From Candidatus Pantoea soli (GTDB lineage Bacteria; Pseudomonadota; Gammaproteobacteria; Enterobacterales; Enterobacteriaceae), in assembly GCF_007833795.1 (NCBI RefSeq), contig NZ_CP032702.1:3596001-3660000 (forward strand): a stretch of DNA of 64,000 nt. The letters are read 5' to 3'. A model generated the notes under the pieces. That model was not told the DNA's origin and did not search any database. It saw only the letters and a program-made list of their open reading frames with translations. Position numbers and translations under genes: made by a program. Below, piece after piece: positions 31,383 to 41,384 of the stretch; the first letter of the stretch is position 1, and the number at the start of each line of letters is the position of its first letter.

Positions 31383-32372
31383 TTACGGTTTCATGATCTG
31401 ATCGTAACTGCCGCCGTCTGCAAAGTGCGCTTTTTGCGCTTTCGCCCAGCCGCCAAACTTCTCATCAATGGTAAACAGCTTCACCGGTGCAAAGGTGCTG
31501 GCAAACTTCTTCGCCACTTCTGCATCGCGTGGGCGGTAGTAATTCTGCGCGGCGATCGTCTGCCCTTCCGGCGAATAGAGATATTTCAGATAGGCTTCTG
31601 CGACGCTGCGCGTCCCCTGCTCGTCCACCACTTTATCCACCACGGAAACCGTTGGCTCAGCCAGGATCGATTCGCCCGGCGTCACGATTTCAAACTTGTC
31701 TTTACCCAGTTTATCAACGGCCAGATAGGCTTCGTTTTCCCACGCGATTAACACATCACCAATGCCGCGCTCCACGAAGGTGTTGGTCGCGCCGCGCGCA
31801 CCGGAATCCTGTACTTCCACGTTTTTGAACAGCGCTTTAACGTACGCCTGCGCTTTGGCCTGATCGCCGTGATTCTGATCCAGCGCCCAGCCCCACGCCG
31901 CCAGGTAGTTCCAGCGCGCACCGCCTGAGGTTTTCGGGTTAGGCGTAATCACGGAAACGCCGGGCTTGATTAAATCGGACCAGTCATGAATGCCTTTCGG
32001 GTTGCCTTTGCGCACCAGAAACACGATGGTGGAGGTATAAGGTGCCGAGTTATCCGGCAGACGTTTAATCCAGTTTTTATCGATACGACCGCGGTCTGCA
32101 ATGGCGTCCACATCGGACTGCAGCGCCAGCGTCACCACGTCAGCACGAATGCCGTTAATGACTGACGTCGCCTGTTTGCCTGAACCCCCGTGTGACTGAC
32201 GGATCACGACGTTATCGCCGGTTTCCTGCTTGTAGTGCGCGCTGAATGCTTTGTTGTACTGCTCGTACAGCTCACGGGTTGGATCATAAGAGACGTTCAG
32301 CAGCTGGATATCCTTTGCCAGCACGCTGGTTGAGGCCAGTAACAGGGTGACGCCAATACTCCACTTGTTCAT
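31383..32372 (-). CDS. sbp: Periplasmic sulfate-binding protein
   Basis: Captures sulfate for the CysUWA ABC importer. It has 329 residues with a signal peptide ([19 protein letters not shown], cleavage near residue 19). The mature start [17 protein letters not shown] is the signature of the sulfate/thiosulfate binding family. In E. coli expression depends on CysB under sulfur limitation; I could not pin down a CysB site. Located between pfkA and cdh as in E. coli. Confidence 0.97.
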   Translation of the reverse strand: MNKWSIGVTLLLASTSVLAKDIQLLNVSYDPTRELYEQYNKAFSAHYKQETGDNVVIRQSHGGSGKQATSVINGIRADVVTLALQSDVDAIADRGRIDKNWIKRLPDNSAPYTSTIVFLVRKGNPKGIHDWSDLIKPGVSVITPNPKTSGGARWNYLAAWGWALDQNHGDQAKAQAYVKALFKNVEVQDSGARGATNTFVERGIGDVLIAWENEAYLAVDKLGKDKFEIVTPGESILAEPTVSVVDKVVDEQGTRSVAEAYLKYLYSPEGQTIAAQNYYRPRDAEVAKKFASTFAPVKLFTIDEKFGGWAKAQKAHFADGGSYDQIMKP

Positions 32373-32482
32373 TGCTTACTCTCCCGAGGTCGTTATGCGT
32401 CAAGACTGACACAAAGCAATTCACAGCTTAAAGAATTAAAAATAAGCGTTTATAACTATGGGGAATATAGCAAATAATAAAA

Positions 32483-32504
32483 AGGCGCGAACGGTGTCGC
32501 GCCT
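32483..32504 (-). terminator. Terminator of pfkA
   Basis: AGGCGCGA / TCGCGCCT stem with a 6-base loop; on the minus strand it runs into TTTTTATTATTTG. Confidence 0.88.
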
Positions 32505-32517
32505 GTGCCGGCAGGAA

Positions 32518-33480
32518 TCAGTAGAGTTTTTTGGCGGTATCCAGCCAGTCGCGTTTAAACGGACGCTTCATGTTTTCAATGGCATCAATGATGTCATGGT
32601 GCACCATCTTCTCGTTCTGGATGCCGACGCAGCGGCCGCCATAACCCTGCAGCAGCAGCTCAATGGAGTAAGCCCCCATGCGCGAAGCGAGGATACGATC
32701 GTAAGCACAGGGCGCGCCGCCGCGCTGAATGTGTCCCAGCACCGTTGCGCGGGTTTCGCGTTTGGTCTCGGTTTCGATGAAGCGGGCCAGATCGTCGATA
32801 TCACAAATGTGCTCGGTAATCGCTACGATGGCATGTTTTTTACCTTTGGCGATGCCAGCTTTGATCTCGGCGACCAGCTCTTCGCGGGTGTAAGGAATTT
32901 CAGGCAGCACGATGAATTCACAGCCACCGGCAATCGCCGCGGCTAAGGTCAGATCGCCGCAGTAACGGCCCATCACTTCCACAATCGAGATACGCTGATG
33001 TGAAGAGGATGTGTCGCGCAGGCGGTCAATGGCTTCCACCACGGTTTCCAGCGCGGTGAAATACCCGATGGTGTAATCGGTGCCCGCGACGTCGTTATCA
33101 ATGGTGCCTGGCAGGCCAATGCAGGGAAAGCCCATTTCAGTCAGGCGCTTGGCCCCCATATACGAGCCGTCACCGCCGATCACCACCAGCGCATCGATAC
33201 CGCGCTTTTTCATGTTTTCAATCGCAACCTGGCGCACTTCTTCATTGCGAAACTCCGGAAAACGCGCAGAGCCAAGGAAGGTGCCACCGCGGTTGATCAT
33301 GTCTGAAACGCTGTAGCGGTCGAGATTGATCATCCGATCTTCATACAAACCCAGATAGCCGTCATAAATACCAAATACTTCAAGGCCTTCACTCAGCGCG
33401 GAACGGACAACTCCGCGAATGGCTGCGTTCATGCCGGGGGCGTCGCCGCCGCTGGTCAGTACTCCGATTTTTTTGATCAT
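32518..33480 (-). CDS. pfkA: 6-phosphofructokinase I
   Basis: ATP-dependent phosphorylation of fructose-6-phosphate, the committed step of glycolysis. The start at 33480 ([16 protein letters not shown]) gives 320 residues, the E. coli length; a start at 33501 would only add seven residues. Glycine-rich ATP site [15 protein letters not shown], and the catalytic [10 protein letters not shown] (aspartate near 127) are intact. Monocistronic. Confidence 0.99.
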   Translation of the reverse strand: MIKKIGVLTSGGDAPGMNAAIRGVVRSALSEGLEVFGIYDGYLGLYEDRMINLDRYSVSDMINRGGTFLGSARFPEFRNEEVRQVAIENMKKRGIDALVVIGGDGSYMGAKRLTEMGFPCIGLPGTIDNDVAGTDYTIGYFTALETVVEAIDRLRDTSSSHQRISIVEVMGRYCGDLTLAAAIAGGCEFIVLPEIPYTREELVAEIKAGIAKGKKHAIVAITEHICDIDDLARFIETETKRETRATVLGHIQRGGAPCAYDRILASRMGAYSIELLLQGYGGRCVGIQNEKMVHHDIIDAIENMKRPFKRDWLDTAKKLY

Positions 33481-33686
33481 GACAACCTCTGGATTGTTCA
33501 AAACTAAGGATTATTCCTGCCTGTCGACCGGTGTGGACCAGCTCGCGATCGCACGGCTTAATAGTTGCAGATAGTATATCAAAGGCTTGATGCTGAATTG
33601 ATTCAGGTCAGACAAGTTTTCGCTAATTTTTTACAAAGTTGTTAGTAATTCGTCACTTACCTTCACAATTCACTGATTTATAAGCG

Positions 33687-34589
33687 CTAAAACTGAAAAA
33701 AACCCTGCTGATTCTCTGGCACGGCAGAACAGGGGTCCTGATGAATAATCACGTCCGCGCCGGGAAATTTCTGCCTCAGTGCCTGTTCGATTCTGTCGGC
33801 CACCTGATGCGCCTGTACCAGCGCCAGATGGTCATCCATCTCCAGATGCAGCTGGATAAAACGTGTCGGGCCTGACTGGCGCGTGCGTAACGCATGCGCC
33901 CCGCGCACGCCTGGCCATTGACTGACCAGGGTGATAATCGCCTGTTTTTCATGCTCTGGCAAAGCGCGGTCAAGCAGCGACTGCACTGCTTCATACCCCA
34001 TGCGCAGCGCGTTATAGAGAATGTAAACACCTATCCCCAGCGCGAACAGCGCATCTGCGCGCACAAACCCATAGCTGCTTAAGCTGAGCGAGACCAGGAT
34101 CGCCCCGTTCATCACCACATCAGACTGATAGTGCAGCATATCGGCGCGAATCGCCTGACTGCGGGTGCGCCGTACCACCCAGCGCTGAAAAGCCACCAGT
34201 ATCAGGGTAGATATCAGCGCCACGACGGTCACGACAATACCGACCAGCGGCGCCCGTAAGGTCTCCGGTGAGGCCAGATGCTGGATGCCGGTAAGAAACA
34301 GAAACAGTGCCGAACCTGAGATAAACATGCTTTGCGCCAGCGCGGCCAGCGATTCCGCTTTGCCGTGCCCGAAGGTATGGTCATCATCGGCGGGCTGCAG
34401 GGAATAGCGCACCACCAGCAGGTTAGTGAGCGAGGCGGCAACATCCACCAGCGAATCCACCAGCGCCGCAAGGACGCTGACCGAACCGGTATACCACCAG
34501 GCAAAAATCTTAACAATAAGCAGCAGCGTCGCCAGCGTTGTGGCCGCCAGCGCCGCATGATTAACCAGCTTTGCGTAGGAAGGTTCCAT
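33687..34589 (-). CDS. fieF: Cation efflux pump FieF (zinc/iron, CDF family)
   Basis: Proton-coupled exporter of zinc and ferrous iron in the inner membrane. It has 300 residues, six membrane spans and a cytoplasmic domain. The transport site aspartates are at 45 and 49 (LVDSLVD) and histidine 153 / aspartate 157 (LHYQSDVV), exactly as in E. coli Yii[17 protein letters not shown] loop residues 70-84 are conserved. It lies between pfkA and cpxP as in E. coli. Confidence 0.98.
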   Translation of the reverse strand: MEPSYAKLVNHAALAATTLATLLLIVKIFAWWYTGSVSVLAALVDSLVDVAASLTNLLVVRYSLQPADDDHTFGHGKAESLAALAQSMFISGSALFLFLTGIQHLASPETLRAPLVGIVVTVVALISTLILVAFQRWVVRRTRSQAIRADMLHYQSDVVMNGAILVSLSLSSYGFVRADALFALGIGVYILYNALRMGYEAVQSLLDRALPEHEKQAIITLVSQWPGVRGAHALRTRQSGPTRFIQLHLEMDDHLALVQAHQVADRIEQALRQKFPGADVIIHQDPCSAVPENQQGFFQF

Positions 34590-34713
34590 GCCTTGCCTCT
34601 TCTGGCAACACGCGAGACGTGTGCGCCGGGTTCAGAGTGAATGACATCAGTTTAACATCGCCTTGCCGGATAGAGGATGACAGAGCAGAGGCCATTGTGC
34701 AGGAAAAACAGTC

Positions 34714-34740
34714 AAAAAAAACCCCGCCATCATGGCGGGG
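34714..34740 (-). terminator. Terminator of cpxP and CpxQ
   Basis: CCCCGCC / GGCGGGG stem with a 5-base loop; on the minus strand eight T follow it. A strong Rho-independent terminator that forms the 3' end of the CpxQ RNA. Confidence 0.93.
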
Positions 34741-34771
34741 AAGACAGGGATGGTGTCTATGGCAAGGAAAA
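34714..34771 (-). ncRNA. cpxQ: Small RNA CpxQ (3'UTR of cpxP)
   Basis: The 58 bases after the cpxP stop read, on the minus strand, TTTTCCTTGCCATAGACACC, then ATCCCTGTCTT, then the terminator hairpin. This agrees closely with the Salmonella/E. coli CpxQ RNA as I recall it, including the seed-bearing 5' region. CpxQ is released from cpxP mRNA by RNase E, binds Hfq and represses envelope-protein mRNAs. Only the hairpin stem seems to differ. The exact 5' end is assumed from the known RNA. Confidence 0.88.
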
Positions 34772-34784
34772 CAGGGATACTATG

Positions 34785-35297
34785 TTACTGGTTACTGCTG
34801 GTACTACTCACTGCATGCAGCGGTGATGAGGGCTGCAATCCTGCGACACGACGCGCTTCCTTCAGGCGCCGCTCAAAATTCTTCTGCAATGTGGCTTGCT
34901 GCGACGGGCTTAACAGGTGGTACATCTGGTTCCGCACCCGGGCCATCTCAACCTGCAATTCAACCTGTGCTTTGGCCTGCTTCTCTGCCTGCTGCCGCAC
35001 GGCGTTTTCATTAAACTGGTCCGCCGTCTCAAGGTCATGCAGGGTTTCAATATCCTGTACGCTCACGACCGGGCGTTCATGGCGCGCTTGCTGCATCAGG
35101 TCACGCATTTGTTGCCGCTGTTGTTCAGTCAGCTCAATACCATCGAACATGTGGCTTTGCGGATTTTGCGTCATACTGCCTGACGTCAATCCGCCGTTCT
35201 GATGCATCTCGTCAATCGTCGTCGTGTCTGCTGCTTCTGCGCTGGCCTGACTGAGAACCATCGCTGAGGCAATGACGACGGCGGTTAAGTAGCGCAT
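34785..35297 (-). CDS. cpxP: Periplasmic Cpx pathway inhibitor CpxP
   Basis: Periplasmic chaperone-like protein that dampens CpxA and helps degrade misfolded proteins. It has 170 residues with a signal peptide of about 22 residues (ending ASAEA). The two LTxxQ-type motifs of the Spy/CpxP family are present as LTEQQ (about residues 56-60) and LSPSQQ (about 128-133). Divergent from cpxRA; its promoter carries a CpxR box, and its 3'UTR carries CpxQ. Confidence 0.95.
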   Translation of the reverse strand: MRYLTAVVIASAMVLSQASAEAADTTTIDEMHQNGGLTSGSMTQNPQSHMFDGIELTEQQRQQMRDLMQQARHERPVVSVQDIETLHDLETADQFNENAVRQQAEKQAKAQVELQVEMARVRNQMYHLLSPSQQATLQKNFERRLKEARRVAGLQPSSPLHAVSSTSSNQ

Positions 35298-35377
35298 CGT
35301 TTACTCCCGGTTCTTTCCATTTTGCGATTCAACGAGAGCCAGTGTACGGCGATAGCTGCAAACATCCGTCAGGGGGT

Positions 35378-35392
35378 GTAAAACTACGTAAA
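35378..35392. promoter_or_regulatory. CpxR box between cpxP and cpxR
   Basis: GTAAA-ACTAC-GTAAA, a perfect match to the CpxR consensus GTAAA-N5-GTAAA, in the 150-base divergent region. It should activate cpxP strongly and provide positive autoregulation of cpxRA. Confidence 0.92.
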
Positions 35393-35447
35393 GCGTTGGA
35401 TTGCAAGTCATGGAACACGGTATTTTGCCTGCGGAGGGCACTAAAAA

Positions 35448-36146
35448 ATGAATAAAATCCTGTTGGTTGATGATGACCGCGAATTAACTTCGCTGCTTAA
35501 AGAACTGCTTGAAATGGAAGGTTTTGAGGTGATTGTGGCCAGCGATGGCGAGCAGGCGCTCAACCTGCTGGACAGCACCGTGGATTTGCTTTTGCTTGAC
35601 GTTATGATGCCGAAAAAGAACGGTATCGACACCTTAAAAGAGCTGCGACAGCAGCATCAGACACCGGTGATTATGCTTACCGCACGCGGCAGCGAGCTGG
35701 ATCGCGTGCTGGGGCTGGAGCTGGGGGCAGATGACTACCTGCCGAAGCCGTTCAACGATCGTGAACTGGTGGCGCGCATCCGCGCGATTCTGCGCCGCTC
35801 TAGCTGGAGCGAGCAGCAACAGCAGCACGACAACAGCTCACCGACACTGGAAGTGGATTGCCTGCGCCTAAACCCGGGTCGCCAGGAAGCCAGCTTTGAT
35901 AACGAAACGCTGGATCTCACCGGCACCGAATTCACCCTGCTCTATCTGCTGGCACAGCATTTAGGCCAGGTGGTATCCCGTGAGCATCTGAGTCAGGAAG
36001 TGCTGGGCAAACGCCTGACGCCGTTTGACCGCGCTATCGATATGCACATCTCAAACCTGCGCCGTAAATTGCCGGAACGTCGTGATGGTCACCCATGGTT
36101 TAAAACCCTGCGCGGACGCGGTTATCTGATGGTTTCGGCATCATGA
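35448..36146 (+). CDS. cpxR: Envelope-stress response regulator CpxR
   Basis: OmpR/PhoB-type regulator of the envelope-stress regulon. It has 232 residues, the E. coli length. The receiver domain starts with the acidic triad DDD at residues 8-10, with the phosphorylation site aspartate 51 in LLLLDVMMPK. The winged-helix domain fills about residues 130-232 (LTGTEFTLLYLLAQH). The gene overlaps cpxA by 4 bases (ATGA), so translation is coupled. Confidence 0.99.
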   Translation: MNKILLVDDDRELTSLLKELLEMEGFEVIVASDGEQALNLLDSTVDLLLLDVMMPKKNGIDTLKELRQQHQTPVIMLTARGSELDRVLGLELGADDYLPKPFNDRELVARIRAILRRSSWSEQQQQHDNSSPTLEVDCLRLNPGRQEASFDNETLDLTGTEFTLLYLLAQHLGQVVSREHLSQEVLGKRLTPFDRAIDMHISNLRRKLPERRDGHPWFKTLRGRGYLMVSAS

Positions 36147-37519
36147 TAGGCAGTCTGACCACCCGCATCTTCGCCATCTTCTGGCTCACGCTGGCGCTGG
36201 TGTTGATGCTGGTATTAATGGTGCCCAAGCTCGATTCGCGTCAGATGACGTCACTGATGGAGAGCGAACAGCGTCAGGGCACCATGATTGAACAACACGT
36301 TGAGGCCGAACTGTCGCAGGATCCGCCAAACGATTTAATGTGGTGGCGCCGTCTGTTCCGCGCTATCGACAAATGGGCGCCGCCAGGCCAGCGTCTGCTG
36401 CTGGTCACCAGTGAAGGCCGGGTGATTGGCGCACAGCACAACGAAATGCAGGTGATCCGTAACTTTATCGGCCAGTCTGATAACGCCGATCATCCGCAAA
36501 AGAAAAAATATGGCCGCGTAGAGATGGTGGGGCCGTTCGCGGTGCGCGATGGTGAAGACAATTACCAGCTCTATCTGATTCGCCCCGCCACTAGCTCGCA
36601 GCTTGATTTTGTTAACCTGCTGTTTGACCGTCCGCTGCTGCTGCTGATTGTCACCATGCTGATCAGCTCGCCTTTATTGCTCTGGCTGGCGTGGAGTCTG
36701 GCACGCCCGGCACGCAAGCTGAAATATGCGGCGGATGAGGTTGCCAGCGGCAATCTGCGTCAGCACCCGGAACTGGAGTCAGGGCCGCAGGAGTTTCTGG
36801 CAGCCGGTTCGAGCTTCAACCAGATGGTCAGCGCGCTTGAACGTATGATGACGGCCCAGCAGCGCCTGCTGTCTGATATCAGCCACGAACTGCGCACCCC
36901 GCTGACGCGCCTGCAGCTGGCAACCGCGCTGCTGCGTCGCCGTCACGGTGAAGGCAAAGAGCTGGAACGCATCGAAACCGAGGCACAGCGTCTGGACGGC
37001 ATGATCAATGACCTGCTGGTGCTCTCCCGTACGCAGCATAAAAATGCGCTGGTCAGTGAAGCGATGAAAGCGAATCAGCTGTGGAACGGCGTACTGGAAG
37101 ATGCGCGGTTTGAGGCGGAACAGATGGGTAAAACCATGGATGTGCCTTACCCGCCGGGCCCGTGGCCGCTGTACGGTAATCCGCATGCCCTGGAGAGCGC
37201 GCTGGAAAACATTGTGCGTAATGCGCTGCGTTATTCGCACACTCACATCAGCGTGAGCTTCGCGGTGGATATTGAGGGCATCACCGTGCACGTTGACGAC
37301 GATGGTCCGGGCGTCAGTCCGGAAGACCGTGAGCAGATTTTCCGTCCGTTCTACCGTACGGATGAAGCGCGCGATCGTGAATCCGGCGGCACAGGTCTGG
37401 GTCTGGCGATTGTCGAAACCGCAGTGCAGCAGCATCGCGGCTGGGTTAAAGCCGACGACAGCCCGCTGGGTGGCCTGCGCCTGACGCTGTGGCTGCCGCT
37501 GTACTCCGCCCGCCAATAA
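36143..37519 (+). CDS. cpxA: Envelope-stress sensor kinase CpxA
   Basis: Inner-membrane sensor that phosphorylates and dephosphorylates CpxR. It has 458 residues. Two membrane spans (about 10-30 and 165-185) flank a periplasmic sensor domain; an HAMP segment follows ([14 protein letters not shown]). The phospho-acceptor histidine is in [13 protein letters not shown] (near residue 249), and the ATPase has N, G1 (DDDGPGV) and G2 (GGTGLGLAI) boxes. In E. coli cpxA is not adjacent to trmL; here trmL follows directly. Confidence 0.99.
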   Translation: MIGSLTTRIFAIFWLTLALVLMLVLMVPKLDSRQMTSLMESEQRQGTMIEQHVEAELSQDPPNDLMWWRRLFRAIDKWAPPGQRLLLVTSEGRVIGAQHNEMQVIRNFIGQSDNADHPQKKKYGRVEMVGPFAVRDGEDNYQLYLIRPATSSQLDFVNLLFDRPLLLLIVTMLISSPLLLWLAWSLARPARKLKYAADEVASGNLRQHPELESGPQEFLAAGSSFNQMVSALERMMTAQQRLLSDISHELRTPLTRLQLATALLRRRHGEGKELERIETEAQRLDGMINDLLVLSRTQHKNALVSEAMKANQLWNGVLEDARFEAEQMGKTMDVPYPPGPWPLYGNPHALESALENIVRNALRYSHTHISVSFAVDIEGITVHVDDDGPGVSPEDREQIFRPFYRTDEARDRESGGTGLGLAIVETAVQQHRGWVKADDSPLGGLRLTLWLPLYSARQ

Positions 37520-37553
37520 TTGCTATGCTTCGGCCCTCGTTTCCGGGGGCCTT

Positions 37554-38027
37554 ATGCTGAATATCGTTTTATTTGAACCTGAAATCCCGCCAAATACCGG
37601 CAATATTATTCGCCTGTGTGCGAACACCGGTTTTCATCTGCACCTGATCGAGCCACTGGGTTTTGCCTGGGATGATAAACGGCTGCGTCGCGCCGGGCTG
37701 GATTATCATGAATACACCTCGCTGAAAAAGCACGCCAGCTATCAGGCATTTCTGGCAGCAGAAACGCCGCAACGGCTGTTTGCCCTGACGACTAAAGGCA
37801 CACCCGCACACAGCGCGGTCAGCTATCAGCCGGGCGACTATCTGCTGTTTGGTCCGGAAAGCCGCGGGCTGCCGGCCGACATTCTTGATGCGCTGCCTGC
37901 GGAACAGAAAATCCGCATCCCGATGCGGGCGGAAAGCCGCAGCATGAACCTGTCAAATGCGGTCTCGGTGGTGGTGTATGAAGCGTGGCGCCAGCTTGAT
38001 TACGCTGGCGCAATGATCAAAGGTTAA
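37554..38027 (+). CDS. trmL: tRNA (cytidine/uridine-34-2'-O)-methyltransferase TrmL
   Basis: SPOUT-family enzyme that methylates the ribose of the wobble base in two tRNA-Leu species. It has 157 residues, the E. coli length. The knotted SAM site is seen in [15 protein letters not shown] (about residues 98-112) and [17 protein letters not shown] (about 122-138). Its end overlaps that of the convergent cysE gene by 4 bases. Confidence 0.97.
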   Translation: MLNIVLFEPEIPPNTGNIIRLCANTGFHLHLIEPLGFAWDDKRLRRAGLDYHEYTSLKKHASYQAFLAAETPQRLFALTTKGTPAHSAVSYQPGDYLLFGPESRGLPADILDALPAEQKIRIPMRAESRSMNLSNAVSVVVYEAWRQLDYAGAMIKG

Positions 38028-38839
38028 ATGCCGTCGCCGTATTCGAATCCGGCACCGGTAAAGTGCTGATCCATATCCATGGACGGTTTGTCACTGGTTG
38101 GCTTGCCGACAATGCGCGCCGGCACACCTGCCGCAGTGGTATGGGGCGGCACCGGCTGCAGCACCACCGAACCGGCGCCGATTTTTGCCCCGCGCCCGAC
38201 TTCGATATTGCCCAGAATCTTGGCCCCCGCACCAATCATCACGCCCTCGCGAATCTTGGGATGACGGTCGCCGCTGGTTTTTCCGGTACCGCCCAGCGTC
38301 ACCGACTGCAGAATCGAAACATCGTTATCGACCACTGCGGTTTCGCCAATGACGATGCCGGTGGCATGGTCAAGCATAATGCCGCGGCCAATGCGCGCTG
38401 CCGGATGGATATCTACGGCAAACGAGACAGAAATTTCATTTTGCAGGTAAACGGCCAATGCCCGACGGCCTTCCTTCCACAGCCAGTGACCAATGCGGTA
38501 AGCCTGCAGGGCGTGGAAACCTTTGAGATAAAGCAGCGGCGTGGAGTATTTATCAACGGCCGGATCGCGCTGGCGCACCGCCTGAATATCGTAAGCAGCG
38601 GAGACAATCATCTCCGGATCCTGACGATACGCTTCTTCCACAATCTCACGTATCGCAATGGCAGGCATAATCGGGTTAGCCAGCTTGTTTGCCAGCATGT
38701 AGCTCAGCGCACTGCCGAGATTTTCATGCTTAAGTAATGTCGCGTGATAAAAACTGGCCAGCATCGGTTCACAATCGGCCAGCGCTCTGGCTTCAGCTTT
38801 GATATGGTTCCAGACCAGTTCTAACTCTTCAGACGACAT
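38024..38839 (-). CDS. cysE: Serine acetyltransferase
   Basis: Makes O-acetylserine, the precursor for cysteine, and is feedback-inhibited by cysteine. The start at 38839 ([17 protein letters not shown]) gives 271 residues; E. coli CysE has 273. An open frame to 38944 runs back over the gpsA terminator and is not used. The C-terminal half is a left-handed hexapeptide beta-helix with the catalytic histidine in [11 protein letters not shown] (near residue 158). Convergent with trmL and downstream of gpsA. Confidence 0.98.
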   Translation of the reverse strand: MSSEELELVWNHIKAEARALADCEPMLASFYHATLLKHENLGSALSYMLANKLANPIMPAIAIREIVEEAYRQDPEMIVSAAYDIQAVRQRDPAVDKYSTPLLYLKGFHALQAYRIGHWLWKEGRRALAVYLQNEISVSFAVDIHPAARIGRGIMLDHATGIVIGETAVVDNDVSILQSVTLGGTGKTSGDRHPKIREGVMIGAGAKILGNIEVGRGAKIGAGSVVLQPVPPHTTAAGVPARIVGKPTSDKPSMDMDQHFTGAGFEYGDGI

Positions 38840-38856
38840 TGCTGTTTGCTCCCGAT

Positions 38857-38879
38857 AAAAAAAGCGCCTGAAAGGCGCT
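38857..38879 (-). terminator. Hairpin terminator between gpsA and cysE
   Basis: AGCGCCT / AGGCGCT stem with a 3-base loop; on the minus strand it is followed by seven T. It lies 17 bases ahead of the cysE start, so cysE is either uncoupled from secB-gpsA or relies on read-through. Confidence 0.8.
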
Positions 38880-38906
38880 ACAGGTGATTTCGCTGTGCAT
38901 CCTGCA

Positions 38907-39926
38907 TCAGCTTTGGCTGTTCTCATCCTTCCTTGCGCGGCCAAGTAAACTCAATGCTGCCTCCCGCGCCGATTTTTCGCAATACAGCACCTGATAAATC
39001 TGCTCGGTAATCGGCATTTCCACGCCAACGCGCTCCGCCAGGGCTTTGACTTCTTTAGTGTTTCTGTAGCCCTCTACAACTTGTCCGATAATGCGCTGCG
39101 CAGCATCCACGCTCTCGCCCTGCCCCAGCATCATGCCGAAACGGCGGTTGCGCGACTGATTATCGGTACAGGTCAGCACCAGATCGCCCAGTCCGGCCAT
39201 GCCCATAAAGGTGGTCGGGTCTGCGCCCAGCGCGGCGCCGAGACGGCTCATCTCTGCCAGTCCGCGGGTGATCAGCGCGGTGCGCGCGTTAGCACCAAAA
39301 CCAATACCGTCAGAGATACCGGCCCCGATTGCGATGACGTTTTTCACCGCACCGCCCAGCTGCACGCCAATAAAATCGGGATTATTGTAGACGCGGAAAC
39401 TTTTGCCGCAGTGCAGCTTCTGCTGCAGATCCTCGGCAAACTGCGCATCGGTGGCCGCCAGCGCAATGGCGGTCGGTAATCCGGCAGCCAGCTCTTTCGC
39501 GAAGGTAGGGCCGGAAATCACCGCCAGCGGAATCTCTTCACCAAGTATGTCGCGCGCCACATCCTGCAGCAGTCGTCCGGTTTCTTTTTCCAGTCCCTTC
39601 GTCGCCCAGACAATACGCGAGTCGGCACGCAGATACGGCCGGATCTGAGCCAGCACATCACCAAATACATGGCTGGGTACCACCACCAGCAGATCGCGGC
39701 TGGCGCTGACAACCTGCTTCAGGTCAGCGTCGGGAACGAGATTATCGGGGAAAGGCACATCAGGCAGGAACGCGGTATTGCATCGGTCAGCTTGCAGCTG
39801 CGCCACGCTGAGCGGATTGTGGCCCCAGAGCAGAACCGGGTGGCCGTTGCGGGCCAGGGTGATGGCCAGAGCGGTGCCGTACGAGCCGGCACCGATGACG
39901 CTAATCGAAGCGTTGAGTGTACTCAT
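38907..39926 (-). CDS. gpsA: Glycerol-3-phosphate dehydrogenase [NAD(P)+]
   Basis: Makes sn-glycerol-3-phosphate for phospholipids from dihydroxyacetone phosphate. It has 339 residues, the E. coli length. The Rossmann motif [12 protein letters not shown] is at about residues 10-21 and the catalytic lysine lies in [13 protein letters not shown]. Its start touches the secB stop (TGATG, 1-base overlap), indicating translational coupling in a secB-gpsA unit. Confidence 0.99.
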   Translation of the reverse strand: MSTLNASISVIGAGSYGTALAITLARNGHPVLLWGHNPLSVAQLQADRCNTAFLPDVPFPDNLVPDADLKQVVSASRDLLVVVPSHVFGDVLAQIRPYLRADSRIVWATKGLEKETGRLLQDVARDILGEEIPLAVISGPTFAKELAAGLPTAIALAATDAQFAEDLQQKLHCGKSFRVYNNPDFIGVQLGGAVKNVIAIGAGISDGIGFGANARTALITRGLAEMSRLGAALGADPTTFMGMAGLGDLVLTCTDNQSRNRRFGMMLGQGESVDAAQRIIGQVVEGYRNTKEVKALAERVGVEMPITEQIYQVLYCEKSAREAALSLLGRARKDENSQS

Positions 39927-40390
39927 CAGGCATCCTGACGTGGCGCTTCGCCTTCACCCTGCTGCTGCAGATAGTTCATGAACAGAGCATCAAAGTTGAC
40001 TGGCGCCAGGTTGAGCTGAGGGAAGGTTCCGCGTGATACGAGGCTGGTAATGCACTCACGTGCGTACGGGAACAGGATGTTCGGGCAGTATGCACCCAGG
40101 CAATGCGCCATCTGCGTTCCTTCAATCCCGCTGATGGTGAAGATACCTGCCTGCTGAACTTCACACAGGAACGCCGTCTCTTCGCCAACCGTGGCCGTAA
40201 CTGTCACGCGCAGCACCACTTCATACACTTCATCAGCCAGCTGAGAAGAGGCGGTGTCCAGATCCAGTTTAACTTCCGGCTCCCACTCTTTCTGGAAAAC
40301 CTGTGGCGCATTCGGGGCTTCGAAAGAGACATCCTTGGTGTAAACGCGCTGAATCTGGAACTGCATTTCGTTCGTGCTATGTTCTGACAT
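39926..40390 (-). CDS. secB: Protein-export chaperone SecB
   Basis: Tetrameric cytoplasmic chaperone that delivers unfolded preproteins to SecA. It has 154 residues (E. coli 155). Conserved core: [19 protein letters not shown] strand near the N-terminus and [13 protein letters not shown] at about residues 110-122. In the leftward cluster yibN-grxC-secB-gpsA as in E. coli. Confidence 0.98.
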   Translation of the reverse strand: MSEHSTNEMQFQIQRVYTKDVSFEAPNAPQVFQKEWEPEVKLDLDTASSQLADEVYEVVLRVTVTATVGEETAFLCEVQQAGIFTISGIEGTQMAHCLGAYCPNILFPYARECITSLVSRGTFPQLNLAPVNFDALFMNYLQQQGEGEAPRQDA

Positions 40391-40431
40391 GTTACTGAAT
40401 CCTTTAAGAGAAAATGGTCTGTTCGAAAACG

Positions 40432-40686
40432 TTATGCCTGCAGCAGAGGATCAAGCCCCTGGCGTCCATCCAGCGCATACAGATCGTCGCAGCCGCCAAT
40501 GTGCTGCGCATCAATGAAAATCTGTGGCACCGTCGTGCGGCCGCTGCGTTTGATCATCTCTTCGCGCTTCGCCGCGTCCCCATCAATGGGAATCTCCTGG
40601 TACGACACGCCTTTCTGATCCAGCAACGCCTTCGCCCGGTGGCAGTAAGGACAGGTTACTTTGGTATAAATCTCTACGTTAGCCAT
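40432..40686 (-). CDS. grxC: Glutaredoxin 3
   Basis: Small thiol-disulfide oxidoreductase using glutathione. It has 84 residues (E. coli 83). The active-site CPYC is at residues 12-15; TVPQIF and GGCDDLYAL are the glutathione-binding segments. It lies between yibN and secB with short gaps. Confidence 0.97.
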   Translation of the reverse strand: MANVEIYTKVTCPYCHRAKALLDQKGVSYQEIPIDGDAAKREEMIKRSGRTTVPQIFIDAQHIGGCDDLYALDGRQGLDPLLQA

Positions 40687-40702
40687 GATTTACCTCGGGA
40701 GT

Positions 40703-41134
40703 TTATTTTCCGCGCACCAGCGGCAGGTTTTCGCCACTCCAGCCGCTCACGCCATCTTTCAGCACAGAGACTTTTTCGAAACCGGCTTCGCTCAGTTTCG
40801 CTGCCGCCTCACCCGCACTCTGGCCGGTTGCGCATACCACAATTATGGGCTGCGACTTGTGCTTTTCCAGCTCGGCAAAGCTGCCTTTTTTGATGTCTGC
40901 TGCGGCGATATTCAGCGCCCCGGAAATGTGTCCCTTGCGATAGTCGTCGCGTGAACGAACGTCTACCACCACCGCGTCCTCTTTGTTAATCAGGTGGGTG
41001 GCTTCACCACGGCTGATGGTTTTTACCTTAGAGAACATTCCTTTAACGGTGGTTACAATCACCAGAATGAGTAAAGCGACCCATGCCAGACTAAGGACGG
41101 GGTGATTGCTTGCAAACTGCATAATTTCTTGCAT
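40703..41134 (-). CDS. yibN: Membrane-anchored rhodanese-like protein YibN
   Basis: Single-domain rhodanese of uncertain role. It has 143 residues: an N-terminal membrane span (about residues 12-30, [18 protein letters not shown]) followed by the rhodanese domain. The active-site cysteine is in [13 protein letters not shown] (near residue 102). First gene of the leftward yibN-grxC-secB-gpsA group. In E. coli gpmM is its divergent neighbour; here it faces envC directly. Confidence 0.95.
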   Translation of the reverse strand: MQEIMQFASNHPVLSLAWVALLILVIVTTVKGMFSKVKTISRGEATHLINKEDAVVVDVRSRDDYRKGHISGALNIAAADIKKGSFAELEKHKSQPIIVVCATGQSAGEAAAKLSEAGFEKVSVLKDGVSGWSGENLPLVRGK

Positions 41135-41384
41135 GAGGGGTAACGACTCCAGACCGGGCTAAATAAGCTAAAACAAGGGTTCTGAGTATACCTGCGCCAC
41201 TTCGCATGTACAGTCGCGATGCGGGCAGAGTTACGATTTGTGCGTCATTTTCCAAAAAAAGTGTTCTAATCGCAAAATTGCCTCAGCGATTATCCCGCTA
41301 AGCTTTCAGCAGACATCTTTCGTTAAGTAAAACCCGGCCGGGATAACTGGTAAGCGGCTGTTCATCGTGGAATAATTGTCAACT
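41135..41384. other. Intergenic region between yibN and envC
   Basis: 250 bases between divergent genes, carrying their promoters. I see no reading frame or relic resembling the phosphoglycerate mutase gpmM that occupies this spot in E. coli. Confidence 0.6.
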
